A stretch of DNA of 64,000 nucleotides from Juglans regia (GCF_001411555.2 NC_049901.1:37790964-37854963), one strand, 5' to 3'. Shown: positions 22,606 to 36,809, counted from the first letter of the stretch. Numbers and translations: made by a program. Notes: a model not told the origin generated them from the sequence alone.

Positions 22606-25600
22606 GAGAAACATACCATTCTTGTTTTTTATCATATTGAGATGATAGTATCTATAAATAATTAAATTTTTTAAAAAATAATAATAAATTAAGAATTGAT
22701 AAATAATATCATATCAATGTACGGCGCATTAATGAATGAATAGAGATCATGGGAACATGCTTATAAGTATTTTACATTGTGAATTTATAAAAAAGTCCTG
22801 TCGATTATGTTTTGAGGCATAGAAATTAGTATGAAACTGAGATGAATCGAAAAATTTCCATTGTTGAAGAAAGATACATAAAAGATGATGATAAATGAGT
22901 CCGGAGATGGATATATAGATAAGTTGATAATTAATGTTTTGAAGACCCTTAAAACTACGTGTAATTGGGGCCAATATTTCGTTTAAAATCTATGATCATC
23001 TTAGAAGATCGAGTGGAGGTTGAGGTTCAAGTTCATAGCTTTATGCTACAACTCTCAGTTACGTTTGAGCAGTGAGAGTATTTTAGGTATTCTTTAAATA
23101 GTAATGAAAAAGTAGTGATAGAATATTGAATAATAAAAAATAATTATAAAAAGTATTAGGTAAAAAATAATAAAATAATAAATAATTTTGAAATATTCAA
23201 AGTGTTGAAGTACTCTTAGACCTGGAAGGTTAAAATTAAAGAGGGGCGTGGAATTTGTAGGGAGGGCGGTTTCGGTGATCTGATTAATGGAGGAAATTAA
23301 GTTTTGCTGAGGTGAACCCCACTAAGCGCTGTCAAGGCTCTAGCTCTACATATGTCTGTCTGTAAACTAAAAGACCTGCATGTCGTTGGGTTTTGCTCTC
23401 CCAAATCATGAACTCTTTTCTCGATCGCGTCATTACTCGTCACAACGACCTGGAGAAAGAAAAAAGAAAACATGTTTTCTTCTATTCTAATCAGTTGAAT
23501 TCCATGTTTCCACAGTAAATGTATGGGAATTGGGAATCTGGGATTTGATTTTCACATGATGGATAGCCTGGACTGCTCGAAATTTACGTGCGTGAACAAC
23601 GGAGGATCACAAAGTAAATCAAGAGGGCACAAGTCAGGATGGCTGGCATTTCAACGAACAGATGGAAGGAAGGAAACATATATACCCTCTCACCGCAATT
23701 TAACCTGCCATGCATCTCTCTCTCTCATCTTTCTCTTTCTCTCTCACTCACACACACTCATAATTTGTCTTGTTGACTTGAGTGAAATTGGCTTGTAGCA
23801 CCTATATATATATATATATATAGATTTGGCTTCCTACCTCTGCGGGTCCCTCTCAGATTTATAGATGCAAGATTATGATTGTGATTATGATGAATTAGGA
23901 TATTAAGATTATGATTATGATTGTGTTTGAAAAGTTATATTTATTTTATAATTTAAATGCATTATTATTTTATCATAATACGTTATATTATGATGAATTA
24001 GGATATGTATTTATTTTATATTTACAAGATTTTTTCTTAAGAAATCCATGCAAGATATTTGCATAAAATTTGGGCACCATTCTGTTTCCATCCTTTCTAT
24101 CCATTACTACCAGTACTATCGTAGAGCTTTTCTTATAATTTTTTATTTATTTTTATTTATTTATTATTATTATTTTTTTTTTATCGAAAATGAGTGAATT
24201 ATGCCTGTCTGATGATCAATGGTTCAAGTTCATGCTACCATAAGGCTATACTGTTACAAGCCGCAAGCATATAAGGAAGTTCTGTAACCAATTCATATTT
24301 ACTCTTCTACTAAATGCTGTTGGTGCATGTGTTCCTTATAGACTATGGAAATAAGGTGAATAATTTTCATGGACTTTCTACAACTCTGATGAATTTCATT
24401 TAATTATAAAAGAATTACCAGCCTTGATACATCCAGCACACCAAGCTTATTATAAATGAAAACTCATTTTACTTTTGTTCCGCTTGAGTTAATTAGTTAC
24501 TCGTCCTTTTTCCCTTCAAGGTCTGAAGTTTTGTGTTCCTTTGGGACTTCAAGTGTGTGTTTAGCAAATCGTTCAGAAGATGGTGACAGTTTTGCAAAAA
24601 TTACTGCGTGTGATCCTCACGCGCCGCTCACCTCCTGCCACCCCTTTCGGCAACTTTTCTCGCCACAAGCGCCGGATCACTGGAATCGCCACCATTAAAT
24701 CTTTTAGATTTGACTTTTGTGGCTGAAAAAGAGATAAGCGTGTTGTCTTTCACGCGCCGTCACAAATTTTGAAGTCTACCGAAGTTGGTCCAAACTGTAA
24801 TTCGTCATTTTTCGCATCTATCTTACTGCTTTCCTTATTATTTAGTAAAAATAAAAATAAAAAGGAGTTCATATCTTGGACATTTTTCTATAGAGGTTGA
24901 GTCATCTCTTTTTATAAAAGGTGAAAATGAGCCTCTGTTTAGGCAGAGTGTTGTTTCTTGGATGTTTGTTTGTAGAGAGTATCAGCAGTAGTGAAAACTA
25001 GACTAGTCACAAAAAAAAATAGTGTATTGGTGGACCTTCAAATGCACTGATTGTTTTATGAGGTAATGGCTGATATGTGGATATCCTTGCATGTATGCGA
25101 TCATGAATATTGTAAATTTCTCTTATGAATAAATGATGATAGTTTTTCTTAAAAAAAATAATGATGATTTTAATTAGGCTCTCTTTGGTTGATGTTAAGA
25201 GTAACTCAAATCATTTGTAAATAATAGTAAATATAAAATAACGAATTGTTTATGAATAGTAGTAGACTATTTATGAATAATAATAGAGTAGTATGAGAAC
25301 AGTTGTGTTTATAAACAGACAAACACTTCTGAAAAGCATTTAGAAATTTAAATGCAAATGCTTTTAAAGAAACCTGAAAGTTGAAGGGGCAAAATGTTTG
25401 TTTCGTTGCAGGCTGATGATCTGAAAGTGAAAGGTACTGGCGGGCGGGTAAAATAAGTTTAGAACAGTAGAGATCAGGACAAGCCATGGGTGCTGGAACA
25501 TGCAGAGGTTTTGTTGCCTCAGAAATCAGAATATCTCCATTTTTGCTGCGTTATTGGAGAATGGGTCCCCCTGTCTACAAGGTATCTTTTTTGGGTCATG

Positions 25601-25693
25601 GAAACTGAGTGTGTTACTATAGCCATCGGATCATGGAAGCACATGATGTTCACTGTTCAATTTAAATATCGGCTAGCTTGCATGAGCCTTTGC

Positions 25694-25698
<5 letters not shown>

Positions 25699-25736
<38 letters not shown>
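25699..25736. repeat. (AT)n microsatellite
   Basis: About 19 AT units, uninterrupted. Confidence 0.85.
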
Positions 25737-25740
<4 letters not shown>

Positions 25741-28700
25741 TTGACAACCCAATTTGGAGAATAAATTATCAAACTATTAAACTTGTTTTTGGTTTTTCCC
25801 TAAGCATTAATATTCGATATCCTTCAAGACTCAGACCTCTTCAATATTGATGATCAGTATATATGTTAATTAGCAATAATATTAATGTTCATTAAAGCAA
25901 TTAGAACGTACAGTAGTGCTTCAAATTGCATGCATTTCAGTAAATTTTCGAACTTGCTGCAGGTAGTTATATATTTATTAGGTGAAATTAGATTTTAGAT
26001 AATGATCCAAGAGACTCCACAGAAATTTTTACTAAGAGTTTTGTTAGGTACAAGTGATTTGGTGTATTAAATCGCGTACCAACACTCACATAATTTTTTT
26101 ATTATAAAAAAAATTTAAAAAAAAACTTGAGAAAAAAATAAGGTAATCTGTCTCACAAAAATAATTTTCTTTTTCAATTCTCATTGTTTCATTAAATGAA
26201 TATCTTATATTTAACATTGGTACGTGAAATCGTTTGCAATAAGACTTTATCTTTTACTAAAATGAAAAATTTGTACGTACGTGAAATTAATGAATTAAGT
26301 TGTCATAAAATGAAAAGTTCTTGATCATTAAGTACTAATGAATCTCAAAGAAATTATTTGGAGCTAGTGAAAAATAGCTAAATGGAAACCTTGTCAAGAT
26401 TACAATAACGTATAAAAAAATAGCTTATTCAAGTTCCCGTGCAGTACTGCATTTGAAAAAAAAAGGCAAAGCTGGAAGGCGACATGAAAAAACTTACTTT
26501 TCAATGGAAGAAATGATATTTGTAGGCCGCAAATACCGTCCATTTATTATAAAAAGAAAAAAGAAAAAAAAAGAATATATATATATATAATTTATATAAA
26601 AAAATTAATTTTTTAATAATATATATTATTTTTTTTAAAAAATACGTAACGCTTACATAATTTATGATTGTATTTAATATTATTATTAATATTGTATATG
26701 TATGTATATATACAAATGTTATTCTTATGGCCATATTTTACTCTCTCTCTCTGGGCTTTAGGAGTATGAATTGGAACTCAACTAACTTGGAGTGATTTCC
26801 GACAAACCCATGCTTGGTGTTGTCCACTTTACTTGTCCCCTTTTCCCCCTCTAAAAAATGATTCAATTCGTTTCATAGGTGGATATACAATCCTTCCCTG
26901 TAATAAACTCTTTTCAGAAACTGCTGTGCATATATGGGGTCCAACTTTGCATTATTTATAACATGATTTAATTATTAAAAGTAATTGAAAATGTCGGTTT
27001 TTCCTAGAAGGTGGCTTCACATAGTGGCGCTCGAGAATGAATTGACATTTTCCGGTATTAGTTAGGTTTTAGACTTGAACCTTCTCCTAACAACTATCTT
27101 ATTTATTGCTGCATTGAATGATTGTTTTCTTTTTCCTTTCTATTCTTTCTTTTCTGTTGCTGCAGTACTGTGTGCTCAAAAAGAAATTCAAATACCATGC
27201 ATGCAGTTTCAAACTTTGAAGACGCGTGGCAGCACCCCAGATCATGAAAAGCAAGCTGCAGGAGGAATACGAATTTCGAAAAGCTATTCAAATCCTTCCT
27301 TTTACGTATAATATCAGACCCTTTTTCCAAAAAGCTCTGCAGAATCACGCACAAGCAGCAGCAGAAAGGTAGAAAGACCGGCACACACGCACGCACACAA
27401 GCACAAACCGCATATTCTTGTTTTGTTTTCAGGTATGCATGATATATCTTCTTTGATCAGATGCCAGCTCGTACCTTTTTCGTTGAAAATCATGCATCTC
27501 CTCCTAATTATGAAAGGCGGCTTTAGTGTGAATGTGCCTTTTATGGTTCACAAAAAAAAAGTATTTCCCTTATATTCACAGCAAAAGCAGAAGAAAAAGA
27601 AAAAACAAACAAAAAGGAATGGTACCTGTAGTAGTAGTACTACTACTGATCGAGTAGCTAGGGTTAGAGGTAATATTATCGTACCAATGTTTTAATAATG
27701 GTCAACAAATGCATGGCCAATGAAAGTGAAGTACTGATTCATGAAGCTTTACTCTAAAGTTGCGATTGCTTGAAAATGTATCAATGCTTAATATTTTGAG
27801 GTAGCGGCCAAACTTTTTGAACAGTTGTGATCGATCAGCTTGATGTCTGCCAACTTTTTTGAAGTTCTCTCAGATCAGCCTGTCCAAAAAGGGGAACAGT
27901 GAATATACTGTTAGTGTCGAAAGCAATGAGGAAAGGAGCAAAAAACCATTAAAGTATTCACGTGATACTATGGGTAGGGTGTTGCAGAAAGGTCTTTACA
28001 AAGCCAGCTACTTGCCTCACACGTACAGCTTATCTCCACCTCCAGGTTTTCCAACTCAACAAAGCAAAAGATCAAAAAACAGAACAAAAGTTAAAAGAAA
28101 GATCAGAAAATTAAAAACCAAAAAAAAGAATAAAAACCAGTTTCCATGATCTGCAGATAGGATTCCGATAATCTAATTACCCCATCATCAGTTGAATATT
28201 TCTTGTACACGAGACCTGATTTTTTTTTTTCTTTTTGGCATTTTTCCTGCACTATCCTTCCTACATGACTTTTAATTCCTTGCTGGGAAGGTTTATGAGC
28301 TTTTAAGTGTGTTGTACTTGCCAAAACTATCGAATATAAGCAGAAAAATCAGAACCACTAGGAAGAGACCAACACGCATGCCATATCCCACGTGGGACGC
28401 ATTCATGCACATGGTAGTGAGACATTCTTGTCCAAATCCACGCCATTTCTAACCTGTTTTATAATTCTCTCAGTACTCATTCCAAAAGGTGCAGCTAGCA
28501 CCTCCATCTTAAGCCGCGAGCTCGCCCACAGTAAAGGTTACTTACCTCCACATTAATTTCCAAGTACTTTTGGGCAGGATCAAACTTGCTAAAAAAATGT
28601 CCAAAACATTGTTAAGAACAACCTAGTGGAGGAAAATCAAGGTCTTTTATTGCCAAAAAAAAAAAAAAAAAAATCCTTACAAAAGTAAAGTAATCTAGAA

Positions 28701-29216
28701 TTTCATTGTGGATTGCTTGATTGATGTGCAACAGTGCAGGAAGGAGTACTGAATGATGATCATCGATGTGAGACGATTGCTTTACCAAGTTAAATACTCT
28801 AGATATTAAATTGCTCTGATCTCTACCTGCCCTACACACCCAATAGTGGTACTTTAACTTAGTGATCAATTGCATTTTGGTTAAGTAGTTTTTACACATG
28901 ATCATTATCATGTCCATACAAAAAATTAACAATATTAAACCACTAACTCGTACGTTGTTCAAATGGGTCAAATATTTATAAGAAAGAAGTCAACAACAAC
29001 CATAATCACCATTAAAGAAAATAATCGATATTGAGATCTAGTTGTTGACAATTGGAAACTGATTGAAATTATTTTCAAAAGCATGTACCCATAGATAATC
29101 ACCCAACAAACGTGGGAATGATTAGAGTTAGATTTGGTTTGATATGGGGGGTGAAGTTACTACACCAACGGTACTGTTGGAAAAAGGAATTATTGCAGGA
29201 AGGAAGGATATATAAA

Positions 29217-29255
29217 TATATATATATTTATATTTATATATATATATATATATAT
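29217..29255. repeat. Imperfect (TA)n tract
   Basis: TA-rich tract with two TTTATA interruptions; able to fold on itself. Confidence 0.7.
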
Positions 29256-30531
29256 CTTAATTAGAGGATGGAAAAGATAGCCCATAAAACCATATACAAA
29301 TCTAAAAGAGAGTCCCTTATAACATCATTTTGGTTGAATTCAAAGATCTCACCATATATAAGGTCACTAGCTAGCTACCACCTCCCACAAAACAATGGGA
29401 ATAAAGTCAAAGGCATCATGTGGTTGATTCTGGTTTTTCTATTCTTATGGATCGATGATTCTGGCCCGATCTACTGGCACTACTCGATCGGTTGCGTGCT
29501 GTCAATTATTTCCACAAAAAGTTGGCATTTTAAGTTTTCTAGCTTACCAACACACGATCGATGATCATTCGTGTACGTACATGATGAATAAAACCAAAAC
29601 TATATAATATATATCCAACTTAAGGCACGAAAGGTTGACATGAAATAAATTTTGCAAGAGTTTCGTCTGAAACACAAAAAAGAGACCATGATCTTGAACT
29701 AATAATTGGAAGTAAATGAGCTGTGTATTTGTCCTTCTTAAGTTATTATTAGGTACGCACGCTTTGTTAACAGTATATAAATGTTTTTGAAACGGACTGC
29801 CACTTTAGGATCCAACCACGAAACTTGATTGTCACATGTCCTATAGAAAGAAAGACCCGTGCAAGTTTGTGAAGAAAATGACTAGCAAAACCAATTAAAA
29901 TGGTACTAAAGGTTGTCATGTCATAGCTATATATAATAAGTGATGTATACATAGAAAAGTTGTATTGGATCGAAGACCCACCCCTTACACTACAAAATTT
30001 AAAATCTAAATTTAAAATTAAGGACTTCTCTTACAAGTCGTCATCTGTCATATCATCAGTATATATATAGGGTAAGTCATCCACAGTACCGACTTGCAAG
30101 TAGAAGTATTCATGACCTACAAATATTAAGTTTCAAACATTTGAAGTGTATGTCTTTATCTACCTACCTGCATAAACATCATCATGTGTCATGAATTACA
30201 GTGATGTCCTCTAATATTGCTCTTTTTTTCCATTGTCTCAAAATATGGTAGTCATGATACTAATTTATAATGGGGAAAAAGAGTATTAATTAATGGTACT
30301 GGTAGTGTGAGAAAATCATTGCGAAGATCCGCAAAGTGATACTAATATATACATAAAATATCCTAACCGTGTGGTTTAGGAATGACGTGTGTGTGTGTGT
30401 ATATATTGTCAAAGAACACAATCGCATGTGGGGGTGTGACATTTAAGGATATTTACTTATGGGGAATCTCATGATGTTAAACCCATGTTTTGTGTTCAGA
30501 AGCACAATTATACCACCTTCGACCCGATTTA

Positions 30532-30532
<1 letters not shown>

Positions 30533-30562
<30 letters not shown>
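30533..30562. repeat. (CT)n microsatellite
   Basis: About 14 CT units. Confidence 0.85.
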
Positions 30563-30568
<6 letters not shown>

Positions 30569-32505
30569 ATGCTTAACTACCGAAAGTTTGTTGAGTGGAC
30601 ATAATGCATGTACAATTTGATCAGCATGGCGGCAATCCCCTATAGAATTTTATTGGACCCGAGCTTTAATTTTCTCCAAACGTATCGTTTTTCAAACTCT
30701 TAACTATTATAGTGTGCATGTCGGTTGGTCATGGCCGAAAAGAAAGAAAACTATAGATCATTAGGGCTTGTCAAAATATAGATTAGCTAGCGTTTGTCGG
30801 TTAGATGAGCCATGCATGCACCTACGCTTTTCTAAAGCTAGCTAACGAGAGGATTATCTCGTTGAGTAAAGATAAATATGGGGCAAGTATTTTACAACCC
30901 AAGAAAATATGGAAAAACTGGTTTTTTTTTTTATTTCTTTTTTATTTTTTATTTTTTCCTTGTAGATGCAAGAGTTTGACTAGAACTAAGTGACTATCTA
31001 AGATGATAAGTTTAGAAATGACTAGGTGACTAAGATGATAGATTTCATCTTATGTTAATGGGATTTATATCTTGGATAAATATAAAATAATTTGAGTTTA
31101 GCTAAAGTTGTTTTGAATCTTGATCTTATTTAGAGGTTGTTAGGAAATAAGTTAGATAAGTCAAAAGTATAGAAGTCGAGTTCCAAGAGATAAGATAAGA
31201 GTTTAAATGTGAAACTGCCAATACTGAGAAAATAAGTATTAGGTGCAGCAAGCCGTTAGCAGAATTCGTCAGTAGAGTTTCACTGTGACTTGGAAACTGT
31301 TTCAAGAAATCTGTTTAAATTGTCCTACCAGTTAGGATCTGTAGGAATTTAATTCTGGAGAATTTTTAGAGCACTTTTTAGTGCATATTTTGGTGAGAAA
31401 ATTCCTTAAAAAAATTTTATATTGTTTCTCTCAAAGAGTGTGATCGTTAATCCAAGATTGAGATAGCGTGATTATGATTTAGCCACTGGAGTTTTAGGAG
31501 AAAAATAAATTTTTAAAGTTTATCAGAGGTTCTAATTGTCGGTAGAGGCAAACGGGTCGTTTGTTGTGTTAAGTAAGAGACTTAATTGATCGACAAAAGT
31601 TTTATAATCGAGACTTACTTGTACTTGATTTTCAAATAAAAAAATTGATTTTTTTGGGTTTGGCTATCCCTTAGGGTTTTACCTTTAAAGAGTTCTTTAA
31701 AATGTTTCCCTTCTTTACCAATCTTGATGTTATGCAATTTATTTATTTTATGTTAATGTTTTCTTATTGTATAATTGTATGATTGAAGACTAACCAATTT
31801 GTTGAGTGAATTGGTAGAACTTTGTGTTACAATATATACAGGGACATTTTGGTAATTTCATTTTCCTCTCAATAAATTGATAGAGATTGCTTTTCCTTCA
31901 CTACTTACAGCCATTCAAAGCATAGTTTGGAGTACTTTTCCGAATTCTAGGTCTATTTCATGCAAAGATAAAACGATCAATATTTAATAAAACATCATCT
32001 AAACAAGGCTTGTGAAGGTCCTAATCCTTACACAACTATTAGGCTTCACGTATGATAATAGGAGATATGTAGCCCTAAAAGGAAGATTAAGCCTTAGAGA
32101 TTTAGTTGGCTGGCCGGCCCATATCAATTCTGAATTGGTACCTAACATGAGCTAAGGAGGCCCTTTGCCCTGAAAAGGGCCACAAAGAGCTCAGGGGCTC
32201 TGGCATATTGAACGTGCCCATTTCTTGCCACCTTCTCTACAGTATTCGTGCAAATGATGAGCTAATTTTAAGTTTGTGATGAATGTTATATATTGCATTA
32301 TTTATATCTTACTTTCGTTTTGCTTTATAGTGTGACATGACTTTCTACCACCCTTGTATCATATCTTATTTTTTTTTAAAAAAAAAAATTCATATGTTGA
32401 TGGAGAATGAAACCTAGTCGTAGCAGGATAAAAATGAGATAATTATGCAGTATATATCACTTTCCATGACTTGACTCATGAAAGCACCAATCAATTTTTT
32501 TTTTT

Positions 32506-33883
32506 AAGAGCCAGTAGCCACTCCACAGCAACCCCATCCCAAGTTTATTAAACAACCCTTACTTATGGCGGAGTAATACCGTAGTTACAAATCAAGCATA
32601 TGAGAGTTTACAAAAGAGGAAAATAAAAAAACCTCTCAAACACAAAACAACCAAAATCAAACAAAAACCAAAACCAGAAAGCAAAAGCAAACTAAACAGG
32701 CCTAATAGAGGAAAAACTAAACAGGCCTAGAGAAGAACCATCTAAATAAGCCTAAAAAGGAAGGAGAGAGAGAGAGAGAGAGAACGGAACTTAGGTACTT
32801 ATAGAAGGCAGCCTTGCCTTGTCTATCCAAATAACACCCTGTAAGAACCTCGGCAAGTGTTGGAGATCTCCATAAACTACATTACTTCCTAACTCGCATT
32901 GTTTAGCCAAAACATCAGCAGCTTGATTCCCTTCACGGAATTGATGGGTGACACGGGTATCCATTCCTTGCAATTCATGACTAAGCTCATTCCAATAGTC
33001 CCATAAATACCAAAGACCGCATTTACCTATCCAAAACCAGTCCACAATCAACTTGGAATCACTTTCAATAATTACCTTGGAAAAAAATAGGCTTTTACAA
33101 AGCCGAGTCCCTTCCAACATAGCTCTTAATTCAGCTTTATTATTAGTACTATGACCAAAATGAGTTGAGAAGACTACTTTAAAATTTTCATCCATGTCCC
33201 GCAAGATACCCCCACCTCCCGAAGACTCTGGATTATTACGGCAACTCCCATGACAATTAAGCTTGATCCATCCCGACAGAGGCTTTGACCATTTAACAAG
33301 CAGACATTTTCGGGTAACAAGTCTCAGCATCTCCAAATTTAAATCATTTAACAAATCAAGATCCTGCTTGTTGAGTTGCCTATGCACTTTCAATTCAGCC
33401 GCCATCTTTTTTAGCCACATTTTAACTGAAGTCCACACTTGCATCGCACTAATTTTCAGCCCTTCCATACGTACTTTACATCTTCTAGTCCATAAACACC
33501 AGGTGATAATAGAAGGTAGCATACCAATATGATTACCCACAAAAGAGGAAGTTTTAACACAAATCATCCAAGCCGATATTCTTGTGTTCCAGGTATTGAA
33601 CATTAAACACGGCACCTTTAAAAGCCTACTAGCAAATTCCCAAACTCGAGAGGTTATCTGACTTAAAACATGATCAATGCTCTCCCTAGCTTGTGGCATA
33701 CAACAGTCGCACGCCGACGCAAGAGAGATACCGTTATTTGAACCCTCTCATATGTTGCTTGACTTTGAAACCAAGCTCTCCAGCTGCAGATGGAGACTTT
33801 TTTTGGCAAACATCTGTTCCAAAGCCACTCATGCCATGACATTTGGTTCCCTTTTTCCTGAGTTGCATCCCAAGCAGTAGCAA
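32506..33883 (-). mobile_element. LINE 3' portion with RNase H domain, cut by an LTR
   Basis: On the minus strand this reads the end of a plant LINE. First comes a zf-RVT region (33700-33883, in a shifted frame: MSWHEWLWNRCLPKKVS, then WRAW). Then follows an open frame of 302 codons (33699-32791) with a linker and an RVT_3-type RNase H. The 3' untranslated part contains a (GA)n tract (32764-32783) and ends in a poly-A tail, seen as poly-T at 32495-32505. The upstream (5') end is sharply cut at 33884 by the LTR of another element, so the LINE is older than that LTR. Confidence 0.8.
32791..33699 (-). pseudogene. LINE-type RNase H (RVT_3) frame
   Basis: 302 codons, open, but only the C-terminal part of a LINE ORF2. 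RNase H motifs: KLNCHGSCRNNPESSGGGGI (about residues 149-168), then NNKAELRAMLEG, IIESDSKLIVDW, and HQFREGNQAADVLAK at the end. The first catalytic Asp of the usual LNCDG is His here, so the domain is probably inactive; the Glu and the two later Asp are present. Normally this activity removes the RNA strand after reverse transcription. It might be annotated as a stand-alone RNase H-like protein, but the context shows a transposon remnant. Confidence 0.8.
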
Positions 33884-35500
33884 TGTAACACCCCGTTCTC
33901 GAAAATACATTTTAGAATTTTCGAGGAGCCAGTGTGCTACTACTAAACTTGAACTTAAAACTTTTTCTTTTTAACAATGCACCAGATGCGAAAGATTTCC
34001 ATAAAATAACAAATTTCAATAAATATTGAAAATCCAAAATAAGGTATGCAGAAGCACTTATGAAAAATACGGAAGTCTCATGTGCTTATCAAAATAATTT
34101 ATTTAAAACTTAAAACCATAAAAAATAATCATAGCATAATCTGTTTAGGACTCTGCCTCGCCTCCCTGGGTCAAGTCCTGTCCTACAGTCTCGTCTTCAT
34201 AAATGTCATCACCAGGGGTGGTTTAAAAACATAAAAAAAACAAACTAAAATGAGTCGAATACTCAATAAGCAACACATCATACAGTAAACATAATAAACA
34301 TAAGGTTTCTTAAAAAACATGCATATCCATAAATACATTCATAAAATAATATGAGCATGAACATTAACTTATCTTTCACTTATCATAGGCCGTTACCCAC
34401 TGTTGAGCCCCGTGAGTTAGGGTTAGCGAATCTAAATAGATTCCGATTTCGCCCGTGGCCGCAGGTTGTGGAATCCATACATAAGGAAGACAATACTGGG
34501 TGCACTACCAGCATGCACGACCTGGCAATGCAATATGCCCATAACATAGGTACCGTTTTCATATCATAACATAGGCCGTTACATATTTTATCAAATCATA
34601 CTTGCATACTTGTCATTTCATAGATTTCAAACGAAATCACATACGTACTTGTCATATCATATCATAGATTTCAAATGAAATCACATTATTTCATAAATGT
34701 CGTGATACATGTTTCATCGCATAAAATCATGATTTTTCATAAAATACTTTAATGCATAAATCTTTACATAAAACCATGCATTTCATAAATAATTTTATGA
34801 AATGACTCTCACATAAAATCATGCATTTCGTAAATAATTTCATGAATAATCTTCCACAGATAATCTTTCACATACAATCATGACTTTTTCATAATTTTAT
34901 CATGTTTTGGGTACGTAGAAAGGGGTTTCCAATAAAGGGCATACATGCATAATATCTTTTATAAAAGACAAACAGCTCACTATACATACGCGTAAGGATA
35001 TGATCATGCTACTTACCTTGCAACGCTAAACCACTATTATCGGCACGAAATCGGTCGCCTATAAAAATAAACACGTAATTTACATAAATTTCTAATTAAA
35101 CAAGAGATTTTATTAAAAATCTAAACTATAAAAGAATATCCTATATTTCCTAAACCTAAAATCTTCCTAACACTGAATTATTCTAAACTGTTAATCTTTA
35201 TAACAAAAAGATTTAAATCCCGTAAATAAGAGCCCACGTAAAAATAAAATTAAAGCTCAAAATAAAATATAAGTTCAATACGTTGCTATTTGGTTTAAAA
35301 CTAAGGGGCAAATATGTAATTTAAAAATAAAAGAATCTACCCTTCAGTAATTGAAGCCGACAGAAACGTAACTCCTTCTAACTTGAAGACACAGGTATTT
35401 TTCTTGAAAGGAACTCTAAGCTGTGCGATATCCTTACCAAGAGAGGAAACACGCGACAAAGCGGTGGCTGAGGAAAGGGTGGTGAGTGAGGCGGCAAAGC

Positions 35501-35531
<31 letters not shown>

Positions 35532-36432
35532 CGAAAAGTGAGAGAGAGTTATGAGAGAGGGAGAGTTTACGGGATGAAAGAGAAGGAGTTCTGTCAAACC
35601 GAAAACAACCGAGAGAAAGAGGGGGACGACGACGGTCGTGGCTTACCGGGACGGAGTGGGTGCCACTGGGTTGTGTTGGTCGACGTGTTCTGTGGCTGAG
35701 GGTGGCTGGGCTGCGGCTCACAGTCGGAGAGCTCAATGCTCTGTTTTTGGGTGTGGAAAATAGAGGTGTCGTAAGTGGTTGATGTGCGTGTGCAGTGGCT
35801 ATCACACAGTGGCTGAGCAACTGGAAGGGGTTGCGGCGGGGTGGCGCAAGTGAAGGTTTGGCTGAGTGACGATGGTGGAGGGCAGCGACGAGGGCTTGTT
35901 GTCTGGGTTCGCGTGGGGATATCGTGAGTTTGCTGTGTGCGAAGAAAATCGACGCAGACCAACTCGGCAAGTGAGGTTATTTCTATGGTTTACGGTGGTC
36001 GACACGGAGAAGGTCTTGGGTGCAACTGGCCAGTGTGTGGACGAACTGTGGGGAGGAGGTTTTGTGAAAGGTGCTCTGTGTGCGTGAGTGTATCTAGACG
36101 TTGGCGGCAGTGGCTATGTCTTTCATGCAGAGGAGGAGGGCCTAACCTATTTATAAACCTAGTCAATTGAGAGTCAAGAGGAAAACCCTAGGGAAAAATA
36201 AACGAAGAGACGTGCATGTGCATGTGAGTGTCTTGTTTGAAATTCAAAGAAGAAAATCCGGTAGGGAGGAGTTGTATTATGAAGAGGATTCATGGGTTTC
36301 GAGGGAAAATAATACTAATAATGGAGATTTAACTCTAGGTTTATAAAAAAAAAAATCATATGATAATTTGCTTTAACTCATAAAAAATTTTATCTGTAAT
36401 TTTATTTCTAAATTCAAGATCGGGCCGTTACA
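33884..36432 (-). repeat. 2.55-kb LTR of a Del/Tekay-like Ty3/gypsy element
   Basis: The stretch starts TGTAACACCCCG and ends GGCCGTTACA; reverse-complementing shows matched TGTAAC inverted ends (TG...CA). Next to the right end is ATCTCCCCTCC, a polypurine tract on the minus strand, which marks this as the 3' LTR of a minus-strand element. A TATA box (TTTATAAATAGG on the minus strand) lies at 36146-36157. The GA-rich, GC-richer block at 35430-36120 would then be the transcribed leader. It also contains worn repeats of CATAAAATCATG-like words at 34600-34870. No second copy lies in the window. Confidence 0.75.
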
Positions 36433-36450
36433 ATCTCCCCTCCTTATAAA
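36433..36450 (-). other. Polypurine tract next to the long LTR
   Basis: On the minus strand this reads TTATAAGGAGGGGAGAT, abutting the LTR end. It supports the LTR boundary and the element's orientation. Confidence 0.55.
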
Positions 36451-36809
36451 AATTCCGTCCTCGGAATTTGCTAGACCTCAACAACCAACGTACTAATTCT
36501 CCAAAATTGTAAACGTCGATACTGGGTTCGATTGTAAGCCTAAATTAATTTGACTAGACGATTATCTGAACTCCACAGAAAAGTAATTAAAACTTTCCAC
36601 ATAGAATAATAAAACTCTTCACATGCAATAATAATCTCAAATAAATCATAACTTGAGGCTCTCCAAAATTCAGATCCTAACTCCTATAATTCATGCTGAG
36701 ATAGAATTTCGTTACCTATAGCACCTATAATATTTCCAATAGTCATCATGAATACCACAACCTACATACCTAATATTCCAATAATAATCTATATTTCTAA
36801 TTGAGGAAA

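Larger units (their letters stand above)
21431..32490. other. Long intergenic region without recognisable gene
   Basis: I translated and scanned this 11-kb stretch and found no reading frame with family motifs, no tRNA and none of the common conserved plant microRNA sequences. It contains a (GA)n at about 21760-21785, poly-T runs at about 22295-22325, a Tourist-like MITE piece at about 22478-22605 and possibly another at about 25175-25280. It also has microsatellites at 23804-23822, 25699-25736, 29217-29255 and 30533-30562, a poly-A at 28654-28673, and a GC-rich patch at about 24600-24770 with two CACGCGCCG words. 31140-31640 may be a decayed Copia-type LTR. Confidence 0.4.

Noticed and set aside
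27859..28149. 96-codon plus-strand frame with a Lys-rich end
   Set aside because: The basic tail comes from an A-rich tract; no homology recognised.
28386..28400. Palindromic TCCCACGTGGGA G-box
   Set aside because: A perfect G-box core, but far from any gene seen here, so no regulatory role can be claimed.
28612..28971. 119-codon minus-strand frame
   Set aside because: Contains a poly-A-encoded Phe run and no motif; no neighbouring evidence for a gene.
35434..35970. 178-codon minus-strand frame, Ser/Pro/Arg/His-rich
   Set aside because: It lies wholly inside the long LTR, over a GA/CT-rich leader, and overlaps other open frames of the same length. No motif; composition explains the open frame.
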